From NCBI GenBank assembly GCA_949152475.1, contig OX424560.1, forward strand, positions 40,865,719-40,929,718: a stretch of 64,000 nucleotides of DNA. Reading direction: 5' to 3'. This stretch comes from Terebella lapidaria. Taxonomy: Eukaryota; Annelida; Polychaeta; Terebellida; Terebellidae. Made by a program: the position numbers and the translations under genes. This document shows, one piece after another, positions 12,141 to 23,925 of this stretch (position 1 is its first letter; every line of letters starts with the position of its first letter). The notes under the pieces are model-generated. The model ran no database searches. It was given only the letters and a program-made list of their open reading frames with translations, and was not told the DNA's origin.

Positions 12141-13176
12141 CCGGGGTATTCTCTAGGAACCTCACGCACAGTGTATAATAACATCTCAGATAGGTACGTC
12201 TGCATGTCCGCTCCATTTCCCTAGAACGCTTCATTCAGGCCATTCATTAAAAATAATTGATTTCTATCATGGAATACTACAATCAAAGAGTCGCATGCAT
12301 CTCCAGCCTTTCGTTTCCTCTCTGGTTCTCCAGAACCAATGCAACAACCTACGTGCCAGGAGACATACTGTTTCAGAATAATGAAGTATACATTCCTTCA
12401 GCAATAAAGAAGACATTATTTTGATTTTTGTTCAAGCCTGACCTGATCATTCTCAACTTCCGATGAGGAGACCATTTGATGCTGGGCAATCCATCCGCAT
12501 GCAATAATTAAATCAGCGCCTCACACTGAACAATTTTGCACTCAATGCACACACACGGTAGCTACTTTGAGAATTAATTAGGCTTTAATCGATACTGGTG
12601 TTGGGGAAGAGCATATGAACTGACGTATCTTTTAATATCCCAGTCTACAACCAGCATAGCACCGTATCTGAACCCCTATACAACAGTTTTTGGTCTTGGG
12701 GAATACACAAAACAATCCGGGTCAACTCTTCTGGCGAAAACATGACCACGTGTATGTTAGTATTTCGAGGACCAAACGGAAATCGAATTATCCTAAATAT
12801 TATCTGAAGGACTTATTTTTCAGTATCGTGTAAATAGCGCGTCACAGTACTGAGACTAGGCAATTAAAACAAGCGTCCATCAGTGATCGATGATGCTGAA
12901 GTACAAACTTCATTGTCTGAATATATCCAAGAATAAACAAATGTCAAAATTTCAGGCACACAGTACTGTGATGGCTTACAAGTATCTATAGTCGGTATTA
13001 TCAGACAGAACAGGGTCACCTTGAGAGGTGTTTAATCATTCGATACCCACAGCTACCTGTTGTCTTCTAGCGTACCAGTCCACTAGATTTTGGACACAAG
13101 TGGCCTTTATGTGATTTCTGTGAATGTATTGTTTCGCGCGATATATATTTTTGCAAAATTAAATCCTAACCAACAA

Positions 13177-14449
13177 CACGGTGGCTAGGCGTTACGCGTT
13201 ATTCAGGGATTGCCGCGTAAAATCATGAGTATTACGCATTATTCGTGAGGAAATGGCAGCCTCTGGTTGACCCCTAGCAGGAAAAACATACAATTTCTCT
13301 AATTATACCGTTTTGAAATGTCGGATTGGGGTTTGCACGGAACATTACACATATTCATAATTGTTGTTGAGAGTTTAAATCAAAGAAATAAGCCAGTGTA
13401 GCGATACCTTCGGCTGCACAATATCTGTCAATTTTGCTTCGACAGCCGCTCTCCTCGGTTTTGGGTTTGAAAATGTTATGTATCGGCATTAATGTAGATA
13501 GAATGACAGGTCTATGATATTGAAAATATGGGCTTCACATGTGCCTGTCTTCAAAATTTTTCACAATGGTCGCAGGCGGCACGAATCTAGGTTGAATGTA
13601 TCATTTGTTTATTTGCTATACTTTACGCGATTTGCCTGGAAGCATTACGCGTATGTGTATGAGTAAATATTTTGTTGAGGTTGGAATATTTCTTGTTTTA
13701 ATGCGAATTTTTCTCCAGTTTTACTGCTCAATCGATGGAATAAATTCAAGTTCAAAAGATAATGTTTTCACTTGGTGAGCTTCTGTGTAAAAGACACGAA
13801 AACTCATAATATTGCCAAATTCAGATTTATGAAGATTGGGAGGAATATATGGAGGATAATGATAAGTGAGAAGTATCGTCAGTACATGGAACATGTGCAG
13901 CCTCAAATCATACTTTAAAAATCTTTATGTATGCATTACCAGCTCTACCATTCTCGACAATGCTCACATGCCTCCTTATGCTGTAACGCGTGTGAAGATT
14001 TTCTCCCTCAGGCTGATACGCGTAAACAATGAAAAAGCTTCTCAGTTCTTAAAATACTCTATTAAAACAGCTGGATGCATGGTGTAACATTAAAGAAAGA
14101 TTTCTCCGAGCATTCTATGATTTATCAACACGCACTTTGTTGGTTTCAATTGATAGCCGATGATATTTCCCAAACGAGTCACAAGGGTGCGGGTGCTGTC
14201 ACGAACTGTGTGTCCATTTTCGTAAAATATAACGATGTATGCAAGTAATAATAGTAGCATACGTAATGTTTGCTCATTGGGACGTTCCGTGGAAACAAAA
14301 TTTTAGGAAGAAATGAACTTTTTCATTAATATTCCTCATTTGAAGTGGGGACCTGTGTCGTTTCCTGTGCCATTTTCTCACGAAAAACGCGTAATACTCA
14401 CGATTTTACGCAGCACTCTCTGAATAACGCGTAACGCCTAGCCACCGTG
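13177..14449. mobile_element. Non-autonomous DNA transposon with CACGGTGGCTA termini and 5-bp TSD
   Basis: The left end begins CACGGTGGCTAGGCGTTACG and the right end is its inverted copy; the terminal repeats run about 61 bp with a handful of mismatches. AACAA flanks both ends (13172-13176 and 14450-14454). The interior (about 1.15 kb) has no transposase ORF. The motif ACGCG, often inside TTACGCGT, recurs throughout the element and its ends. The first nine bases match those of the element at 3175-3932 at all but one position, and both have 5-bp target duplications, so they probably use related transposases. Transib/RAG-like is the best guess. Confidence 0.85.
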
Positions 14450-14454
14450 AACAA

Positions 14455-15596
14455 ATGCAACGGTATTTCCTTTTGATTCCAGTGCATACGGGTACATGAG
14501 ACTAGTAGCCTGTATTAACCTGACGTTATTGAATAACGTGAATTTCGCATGCGCGTAGGCCAATTTAATTTACTAGTATGTTAAGTAATAGAACCACTGG
14601 TGTTTTTAGATACTAAGTACTAGTAAGTTCGATAAGTCATGTCTGAACAACATTGCACTTGCTTCTTGTTTGTTTACCCAGAACTGGTATACATTCAACT
14701 TCTGTGAAAAGTGCAAGAATTAAATCCCTGACGGGACATGCTGAGCCAGATTTCGACTCACTCCACCTGATATATGGACCTATAACAAGTCATTTATAAT
14801 ATGGTGGACGTTCGGTCTGGAGCCGTGTCCTCTGAGTGTCGTTATCCCCCATGCTATAATGTAATAGCTGGTGCAGAATCCTAGTCTATGACAGAGAAAC
14901 GACTATTATGGGAATCCCTGTTTCTATCTTTCCTAAATATTGACACGATAGTAACAGTGGAAGGTCGTCCTGGGAAATATCGTCTAACATTATCAATGGG
15001 TTTGCAGAATGTAACAATGCAATGTTACCGCCCACACAAGCAGATTCTGATGGAAGTGTCATTTATAACAGTGGTGTAATGGGCGTTAACGTTTGCAACA
15101 CATCGTTGGTCATCACCGTTAAATTTCAACGTAATGTATCCATCAACTTATAGCACCAGTATAACAATGCGAGATGATGCGAGTCTAATCATGTATGCAC
15201 ACCACAGAAATATTGAAGCGAACTAGAAAATGTATCTGGAAATGTTCGAAAACAAACTGACCAAATAGTATATCACTCTATTCTTGAATGAAAATAATTG
15301 CCCTGCTCTTAATAAAAAAGACCTTTGTTGTGATTAGTTATGGATTCACACAGTGAATCAGACATATACACCCTTAGAAATATTCATAAATTGATATAGT
15401 TCCGGAAGGCGGATGTAAAGAATAAAAAAAGAATAATGGTGTAAGTACTGGGAACAATTGAGTGCAAAAAAATTCGTTCTTTTCTGTTGTTGTTGTGTAT
15501 GGTTTCCTGTGTAACTTTTCATTATTACACTGGTTGCATTGTATAGATATTGGTTATGCGCATGCATTTCGAAGATACCGTAAATGTAAGAATCAA
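14455..15596. other. No gene seen
   Basis: AT-rich intergenic sequence. Short open frames near 14888-15079 lack any recognisable motif or conserved paralogue in the window. Confidence 0.45.
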
Positions 15597-15880
15597 TCTA
15601 TTACCACCAATACAGCCAAATATTGATGATTCCAAAAACAAACGTAAAACACAATATTTTGCAATAGAAACAAAGCCCGACCAAATACCTTATCAAAAGA
15701 CACACTGGCGTCTTCATGGGCAGACAGTGTGGTGAGTGTAGTTGTTTCTACTGTACACCTGATGGAATTAGTATACAACTGCCCAACAACTTATGAAAAT
15801 AATTTAGAAATCCGAAACAAACCCCATGGAATAGATATATGACAAGTACATAAGTACCTAATCACAAGCCAGAAGGCAAC
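15597..15880. repeat. Repeat family B, copy 2
   Basis: Direct-orientation match to 11530-11835. Overlapping open frames on both strands here are not preserved in copy 1 and are not treated as genes. Confidence 0.7.
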
Positions 15881-17056
15881 CGAGTTGATGGTATCCTCGG
15901 GGACAGACATTACGTCCACCAACAGTGACACCGGCTCAGTGGTAGAATGTAAGAATCAATGTATTACCACCAATGCAGCCAAACTTTGATGTTGAATCTT
16001 AGCATACTCAACATGTATAAACATCTCTTTAATCAAGTAATGTTATTCAGTACTTGCACTTTCTTGATTTTAAATATTTAAGGGGTGAATTCTCTCTTTT
16101 TTTCACCATACCAGTATGTATTACTTGAAGTTTCTCTGCTTTACACATTAGGCTGAATAGCATATAGGAAACAATTTGATTATGCTTAATTTGATTCCCA
16201 TGAAAAATATAGGCACATACAAAGATTAATTACGTTTCTGAGTATGTTGAAGCCCATATTCCATGAAACACTTGGTCCTGTGGCAAATATTAGCTACATT
16301 ACAATTCTTTTTACCAGACAAAATACTAGCATTTATTCAAAGTATGTGAAAAAGTGACCAATCTCTATCTGTTACATGCGATTCAAACATTTAGATAGTT
16401 ATACATAGTGTCGATATATATTTACATAATACATTATTCTCATCACGATCTCTACATTATTTTATGTAAGAAACCGGACCACTCTCATTGATTGCTATCA
16501 TCGATGTCCTCACTAGCCTTTTATTGCCGTGTGTGGGCCGTGACACCTTCTTATTTACCCAGCAAATCAATGACATATAAACGTGCCCGGTGTATATTCG
16601 AATACTGTCCCTATGAATGCCGTAATACCAATGAGAATATCGAGATTCCCTGTAGATGCACGATTGACGTGAAATGCTATGCCAAGGTACACACTTGCAG
16701 GAATGAGTGCATACTACTTGGATGTAAGAATTAATCTATTACCACCAATATATTAGGAAAGACATTGTGTGCCTATTCCTGTGTGTGAACAAATTATGTT
16801 TCAAACCCTTTGAGGATGTGCAGAGCTATAGATGCATGAAAGTAAAGATGTGTTCTGTGACACAGTCCAGACAGTAATCATGTTATTCAGAATATTGTCT
16901 ATAGTTAGAAATTATCACTCTGGATACTAATGTCTATTTGCAATATATGGATATATGGAGTTTCTATAGAATATGATGGTATGAGTGGTTTTCTGTATAG
17001 TGAAAACATATTACTTTTATTATTCAGACATTGTGATTGCAGCAATGGGTGAAGTG
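15881..17056. other. No supported gene; family B remnants
   Basis: Starts of family B recur near 15945-15990 and 16720-16752. Between them is AT-rich sequence and one short cysteine-rich open frame (16492-16734) that I could not support as a gene. Confidence 0.4.
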
Positions 17057-17265
17057 CTATTGAAACAACACTTCCTAAAACAGTTCCTAATCATTAAATC
17101 CGGATCCACCAAGACAAGTAAGCAGTTGCTATCAATGTAACTATGACATCAACGGGAGGATTGCTATTGAAACAAAACCTCCTAAAACAGTTCCTAATCA
17201 TTAAATCCGGATCCACAAAGACAAATAAGCAGTTGCTTTCAATGTAACAGTGACACGTTTATTCC
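17057..17265. repeat. Two-unit tandem duplication, 107-bp period
   Basis: CCTAAAACAGTTCCTAATCA occurs at 17074 and 17181, and the surrounding ~100 bp matches between units with few changes. No coding role is apparent. Confidence 0.8.
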
Positions 17266-17640
17266 GGACACAGGTGTAGTGGAGAACCGTTGTTATCTGC
17301 ATTTCAAAAGGAGCAAAATATTACCTGATGAAACACTATCGCCTTTCTTCCATTCCAGTACAATAATCAATAGTCCTGCTCGTTTGTTCATCATCTACAA
17401 AGAGATTGCACGTGTACATTTAAGTTGTCAATGTGTGTGGGCTGACAACAAAAACCAGATCGATTGATGTACATAACAAGCCCCTGTTCTTTGATGGACA
17501 CAAAGTACAATCATTATTCCTACAGTCTTGGTTTTGGAAAACAAACGAACAAACATGGATTTGCATACATAAATTTTCACATTGTTTGCGTCTCCTAGTT
17601 TATTTTGAGCTTTCGAAACGAAAATGTCATTTATAAGACC
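17266..17640. other. No gene seen
   Basis: Short overlapping plus-strand open frames only, with no recognisable motif. Confidence 0.4.
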
Positions 17641-17868
17641 AACATTGAAGTGCCCAGCTAGTCTCTAAACTGCTGCGACAAGGATATGTTTTACCAAGAC
17701 TTATAGCTGCCTTTAAGAAATTCCATGGACGGCATCATGATCTGGTTGATAATTACACCAAATTCATGTCTGCCACTAGATCTATTTTCATGTCATTTTT
17801 GGGGAATTCATGAAGGGTGCCACTAGTGGGGCAGGAAATGCTCACTCTTTCCGGAACACCTGATTTCA
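17641..17868 (+). pseudogene. 3' end of an invertebrate reverse-transcriptase element (fragment 3, interrupted)
   Basis: The plus strand repeats the C-terminal coding tail seen at 5037-5291 on the minus strand (LLRQGYVLPRLIAAFKKFHG then RHHDLVDNYTK), now with substitutions, and runs into the same 3' UTR (GTGCCACTAGTGGGGCAGG, CTTTCCGGAACACCTGATTT). The UTR is cut at 17868 by the transposon at 17869-19963 and resumes at 19964. The copy is 5'-truncated and dead. Confidence 0.65.
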
Positions 17869-19963
17869 CGGATGTCTTCTAAACGCTGGTACACTGGTAC
17901 GCTGGTTCACTGGTACGCTGGTACACTGATACGCTGGTACGAAAATAGAATAATCTGTCGGACAAATCCTTTTCAATTCACGTCCATTGCCTGTATTTGG
18001 CACTGCATTTGTCAATTTCAACTGTATTTAGACACCGTGATTACCGTAATTTTGCACTCACAATGACCACAAGGGCGGACCCCAGATTTAGGCATGTGGG
18101 GTGGGGGCGGGGGCGGCAATACACACCCTTTGCTATCGTGGGTATGGGGTCCCTTACCGGAAGCCAGGAACCTTATTATGTTTTAAAGTATCGATTTGAC
18201 CAAATAAATTTATCACAATTCATTTGATTACACAATTATATTAGTTACCACACGACATCTTGATACATGTGTGTTTGTCCTTATGCCCCAATGTCGCTCC
18301 CTTAACAGTTTAATCTGGTTTCGTTCAAAATTGTGTTTTTATTTCTCGGAAATGTCGATATTTGGCGAGAAGAGAAAGAATATTTAAATATGCACATTCT
18401 ATTTTGAAACAAATGTGAACTAATTGGCGAGAAAAGAATGTTTAAATAATAAAAACAAAAAAAACAAAGTGTAAGTGTAATCAAAAAGAAACATTTGAAT
18501 ATTAGGTCAAAATTTTGTCTCAAACACCCACACACAAACATGCACACCCTGCCAAATGGCATAGAGCGTTGACCGACCTAGTTCTTTTGTTTAGGGGTCA
18601 GGTCATGTTATTGTCAACGCTGTGAGGCTAACTTTTTCTGAACTGATTACGACACATGGTGAGTAAAATATTTTTTCTGTAAAATACTGACCATTTTACT
18701 TTAGAACAAGTTTTCGATGCAGTGTGCGAGATACTAATGTACAATCCTGTGCTGTCCAATTATGCATTGGAGTCTGATTTGTTAAGAAATAGGCCCTCGC
18801 CCACGGATGTGGCCCACAAATATGTAGTGTCGAAAGATTGATCGCAATGTATCCGGTACTTACAGTCCACCTACAGCAACACTGTATGAACTGGAGGTTT
18901 CAAATACTCTGAACTTCAATTGTAAGCAATATAAAAGCACAACGCCATCTAAATAGAGATCTAATAATTTATAATTGTAATGCCTGTGGCGTGTCAACGC
19001 TCTAAGGACAAGGTCAACGCTCTAACGCTGCCTGGTCAAAGTTACATAGACCTTCTCCAGGAAGTATAAATAGCCAGTGAGAATGTCTGTGGTTGTTTTG
19101 ATGAACAAGTAATCATTTTCGGAAGCGTTTCATGTGAAGTTTCAATGAACCCGTTTTGGATACTCCACCCAAAGACTACTAACTACTGCAAGCAAATCCA
19201 GACTGTTAACTTTGACCAGGCAGCTTTAGAGCGTACGCCATGTCCTTAGAGCGTTGCCACGCCACAGACGATTCAACAATAAATTATCAGAGCCCTATTT
19301 AGATGACGTTCGACCTTTATATTGCTCACAATTGAATTTTGAAGTAATTGAAACCTCCAGTTCATACAGTGTTGTTGTACATGGACCATAAGCTTTGAAA
19401 ACATTGTGATCAATATTTGGACACTACATATTGGTAGACAACATCTGTGGGCGAGGGCCTATTTCTGAATAAATTAGTCTCCTATGGATAATTGAACAGT
19501 ACATACTTGTCCATTGGTATCTCTTACACTGCATCGAATCCTCGATCTAAGCTAATATGGTCAGTATTTTACAGAAAAAATATTTTACTCCTCATGTATC
19601 GGCATCAGCTGCCAAAAAGTTAGCATTACAGCGTTGACAACAACATGACTTGAACCTTAAACAAAAGAACTAGGCCGGACAACGCTCTATGCCATTTGGC
19701 AGGGTGTGCACGCCAACCTTCTTTTAAAAACATTTTGTAACAATTTTGTACACAAATCGAGTGAGCACAACAGGGCATTCTGCACGGATAGGGGAGGAAT
19801 AGCTCTATAGGTGGAACAAGCGACCAGGCTATTTACTGTATTCATGCGCATTTTACGTGTCCAAAATGTTTGTACACGTAAATATTTGGAAAGGACACAC
19901 AAAGATAAACTATGGAAATATTGGTCTGTCCTGTACCAGTGTACCAGCGTTTAGAAGACATCG
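17869..19963. mobile_element. 2.1-kb non-autonomous DNA transposon with 8-bp TSD
   Basis: Ends are inverted copies of each other over about 30 bp (left CGGATGTCTTCTAAACGCTG, right complement CGATGTCTTCTAAACGCTGG). TGATTTCA flanks both sides (17861-17868, 19964-19971). The insertion point lies in the RT-element UTR, and the uninterrupted UTR is present at 21245-21435, so the empty site can be read directly. Near the left end, variants of ACGCTGGTACACTGGT repeat in tandem (17880-17940). A G-rich run near 18098-18118 could form a quadruplex. No transposase ORF is present. An 8-bp duplication fits hAT-like or P-like elements. It contains the fold-back element at 18545-19706. Confidence 0.8.
18545..19706. 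mobile_element. Fold-back element with ~500-bp inverted arms
   Basis: The left arm (18545 to about 19045) is the reverse complement of the right arm (about 19200 to 19706) with scattered mismatches, e.g. CACCCTGCCAAATGGCATAG at the left end and its complement at the right. TGCA flanks both ends and could be a 4-bp target duplication, but TGCA is palindromic, so it could equally be part of the inverted repeat. A spacer of about 150 bp separates the arms. No ORF of note. It lies inside the element at 17869-19963, as a nested insertion or as that element's own interior. Confidence 0.75.
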
Positions 19964-20135
19964 TGATTTCATCTCCTAATGGCCATTTTTGGGGGTTCAT
20001 GAGTTTCCCTGTCTTTTCTGTTTTCTCTCACTTCGTATGCCTGATCTGACTTTCTGTCCCCGGACTATGAGACTGTTTTGTTTGTTCGGAATACTTAATA
20101 CTGGATATTGATTCTATGTCTATGTCTAATACCAA
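19964..20135 (+). mobile_element. RT-element 3' UTR, right half of interrupted fragment 3
   Basis: Continues the UTR cut at 17868 (markers CTCCTAATGGCCATTTTTGG, GACTTTCTGTCCCCGGACTA, GGAATACTTAATACTGGATA). Plus orientation, collinear with the left half. Confidence 0.75.
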
Positions 20136-20446
20136 TATTCCACACCTATTCCGCATGGTCTACCAGATAGTTTGGGTTTTTAACAAATGTTTTTGTCTAG
20201 TGGAAATATGATCATATGCTCATTCCACTCTCATTTCCACTGGAGAATGTTGCTCGATGAAATTTTTCTGAGCTGATATATTATGATTTTTCTTTGTGCG
20301 TCAGAAACTACTCTTAACCTATGTGATGTTCCGCAGTGTGTGTTTCTGCTTACAGCACTGTTATACAGAAATCTATGGCTGCCAGATGATGCGTTAAATG
20401 TGAGCGTGAAAATCAGAATCATCTGATCACTGGACATTAGCGAGCC
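20136..20446. other. No gene seen
   Basis: AT-rich sequence between the RT fragment and family A copy 3, with nothing supportable. Confidence 0.4.
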
Positions 20447-23400
20447 CATAAACATTCCAGTGGTGGCAACGAGCACCTCACGGTCACTGGCCCAGCCTCA
20501 TCATTAGCCTTGGTTGGGTTGCTAGGTCTTGGGCAGTGCCTTGTACTACATCCAGGCCACACATATAGGACATTCACCTTGACCTTACTTCCTTCATGTC
20601 GATTTGTGTATTGTGGCGCTCGCCTGATTTCACGTATGTTTACTGCCTACACGTATGTGGCAAATAGCCTGTATGTATCGGATTGATGGGTGTAAAAGCA
20701 TGAAAATATGGATGCATTGCACAGTTTTCAGTCAGTGATAATAAATATGATTTATGATAAAACAATTGAGTTGTACAGTTTCAAAGTCCATGAAAATATC
20801 GATTTAATGTTGTGTTTGAACTTGTTCAGTTTCGTGGGTGAGCCTTTGAATAACTGTCAAATTTGGACCCATAGTTCAGGCCGTACTAGTTTAAGTAGCT
20901 TGCCAACCACCAGTTATAATTAATGGCTGGGCTGACCCCACGTTGTGATAATGGCCTGACTCCGCACAACAACCGTTTTGTTGTCTGGTCAAAGGTGCGA
21001 ATATTTATGAACTATCCATGACACCAACAACCAGCATGTATCTGTGCCCAATTTCTCATTGGAGCAGCACTGCAGGGTGTCCGTAGGCCACGATCATGGT
21101 AAAAGGTGTGATTTCAGGACATGCGCCAATCCTACCATAACTTCACTGTCGCTGATGATACGTTGAAGATCCTATTTGTTCCCTTTTTGACAAAACAATT
21201 AAAATGAATATTTAAGTATTTCAACCAGAATTTGTGAACCAGCTTATTCCGGAACACCTGATTTCACCTCCTAATGGCCATTTTGGGGGGTTCATGAGTT
21301 TCCCTGGCATTTTTGTTTTCTCTCACTTCGTATGCCTGATATGACTTTCTGTCCCCGGACTATGAGATTGGATAACGGACCCTGTTTTGTTTGCTCGGAA
21401 TACTTAATACTGGGTATTGATTCCACGTCTATTTGTCATCATTCTGTTGAAAGATTTGTCATCAATTGAAACGTTTAGAAAAATCATTAGGTAGAGTGGT
21501 TCAATTTGACTGGCTGTGACATGAAGCTACTGACTGAAACATTACGAAAAAGGATGGTCGCCTATTCATAGTGCATTGCAAGAAACTTACCTCGTCGTCT
21601 TGTGGTTTTACGCGAGAAGCTTTAAACACGAAGTGGTTACACAAGTTTTTATAGTATATGTACATGTTGCCGGACAATCCACTTCGAATAAACACGCTTC
21701 TGAGAAGTGCATTTTGTGTGTCAACAAGTCTACAACTTTTAACTCCTCGGGAATTTTTTTCCAATTCACCTGAGATAAATCGTGATGTCCCATATAAAAA
21801 GGGCGAGATTCATTACGGATGCGCAAGAAAAAAATACAGTGACAGGTGCTAATACTGTGTTTGCATGCGCGAGAAATATACATGCAGTATATGGTATAAA
21901 TGTGTTATAATAATAAATATTAGTATTGCACATACTTTTTATTTTCTTTGTACAACGTAGATACCAGTATAATATATATACAGAGGGAATTGAGATGCCT
22001 ATGAAAAACGTAATATAATGAGAAACCATTACGTGAACATGGTGAAGTGATATGTCAGTATCCCCCGCTAGCAGAATTTACATGCCATCAGCTGAAAATT
22101 AATAAGCCAAGTATGAGGTAGCCATATAACTTATCCAAGAGTGCAGAGTTATGATGATAAAGTCTCAGCAAGCAGTCTGTGTACCATCCAACAGACACCA
22201 TTTGTAGGCGAATGGCGCATCACACCGTGTCATGTAGTTATATCTCCCAACTTCGTTAAAATAATCTATCTGATATGAACATAAACCCGCGATATGTCTG
22301 TTGTTGGTTTTCCTGGATCCCCTCGGAGAACGCTGAGAGTTGCGGGCAATAACTGTGATATATTATCGACAAATATCATGGTGCCGTGTGATACCAATTA
22401 ATAATGCATGATGTACAACTGACTTGATGGTCGCATCTCCTGTGATACATTGGGGCGGCGTGTGTTTTAGTACATTTGCATGCAGTTTCTAGCTCATATC
22501 TATAACTAGTTTCCAATACTGATAAGGCGGTCTTTTTGTATTCAATTCTGAAATAAACTTTTTGCAGGAGTGTACAAAATGTTGCACTTCCATTTGTATT
22601 AAACCTCAAACATTGGAGAGTTTTAGATAAATTATACCACAGAAACAATATAACATATTGACCAATGTCTACAATTTGCGGGCATTCACAACTACCCACC
22701 ACAACCACCTTTATACACAACGCCATAGTACATAGTGTCCATAGTGTCCATAGTGTCCTGTATTGGGTAGCCATGGTAACCACTCAAGGTATCTCCAAGA
22801 ACCTCACGCACATTGTGTAATAACGTCTTTGACAGGTTTGCGTGTTCTCTCCATTTTCCTAGAACGCTTCATTCAGACCATTCGAGATGTAATTGATTTC
22901 CATTACGGAATATTGCAAAGGCGTCGCCTGCATTCCAAACGTTTTGTTTCCAACTTGTTCTGAAAAGTGTATAATAATGACATATGCATTCATTTACCAT
23001 TAAAGAATATATCATTTTTCATTATTTAGGCAGAGCCTTGCTGTTATCTTTTTGAACTTTCGATTAGGAGACCCTATGACGCTGGACAATCAAACGGAAA
23101 TAGAATTATCGTCATTATTATCTGAAGTTCCTATTTTTCAGTATTGTGTCCCTGAAAAGCGCGTCACAATACTGCGACTAGACAATTATAACAAGCGTCC
23201 ATCAGTAATTGACGAGATAACCACATCCTCAATCTACACTCTTTCCTTCCAATTTTTGCTTCCTCCTCGTGTGTTCTGGTGGGAAAATACCAAGAAAAGG
23301 CAACAATCGATTTTATGCTTTTCCACATTATTGACTTATTTATTGATCAAAACAATTATAACGTCTAACGAGTTTTCGTATCTTTTTTGCTAACTTGGCG

Positions 23401-23925
23401 CCTGCAAATTGATACATAAAGCTATGTAAACACAATTCCCTTGGATCCCTGCCTTCTGTTTGAACGCTGAAAAAACAAGTGATCTTGAAATCATGAGGAC
23501 GAAATGAGTGTCCTGTTTGCCACTACCGAGTGTGTCTCCGAGGACTTTCAGGGGTCATCTCGAGGTCAACGAAGAGATGGATATCGGGTCAATGTGACAA
23601 AAAACTTTTGTTTAGTTATTTGTTGTATTCGCTGTCTATTGGCACGAAAAGACGGAGTTGAGTAGCTTGAATCAGACACGGCAGGCGCAGACGTAAAAAG
23701 CTATCTGCTCATTGTCTGGATGTATCCGAAAATAAACAAATGTCAAAACCTCAGGCACACAGTGATCGCTTACAAGTGTCTGCAGTCTATGTTGCTGGAC
23801 AGAACACGGTCACTTTGAGAGGTTTCTTCAATTCAAGCTATCTGTCAGAGCAGGAGCCTCTTGGAAGCGAGATGCTGGACGAGTGAAGCTCGCCAGTCAA
23901 CGCGGCAAACACCGCTTACATCAGA
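20447..23925. repeat. Segmental repeat family A, copy 3
   Basis: Collinear with copy 2 (9235-13045) and, in its second half, with copy 1 (1-2560). It carries an RT 3' UTR insertion (21245-21435) in a different place from copy 2. An X-box-like GTAGCCATGGTAAC lies at 22767-22780. The open frame at 23052-23393 is not conserved in the other copies. Confidence 0.65.
21245..21435 (+). mobile_element. RT-element 3' UTR fragment 4
   Basis: Plus-strand copy of the UTR with TTCCGGAACACCTGATTTCA followed directly by CCTCCTAATGGCC. It is the uninterrupted reference for the insertion at 17869-19963. It ends near GGGTATTGATTCCACGTCTA. Confidence 0.75.

Larger units (their letters stand above)
9235..13045. 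repeat. Segmental repeat family A, copy 2
   Basis: 9235-9600 matches 20447-21060 (shared strings CATAAACATTCCAGTGGTGG and CACTGGCCCAGCCTCATCAT); 9830-9985 matches 21600-21780; 10415-10680 matches 349-613 and 22130-22390; 12775-12890 and 12905-13040 match the later blocks of copies 1 and 3. Offsets to copy 3 vary from about 11.2 to 11.8 kb because the copies carry different insertions. No intact gene is seen inside. Confidence 0.65.

Noticed and set aside
16492..16734. 80-residue cysteine-rich ORF, possibly a secreted peptide
   Set aside because: No signal-peptide-plus-mature layout I can defend and no conserved paralogue; the cysteines may be chance.
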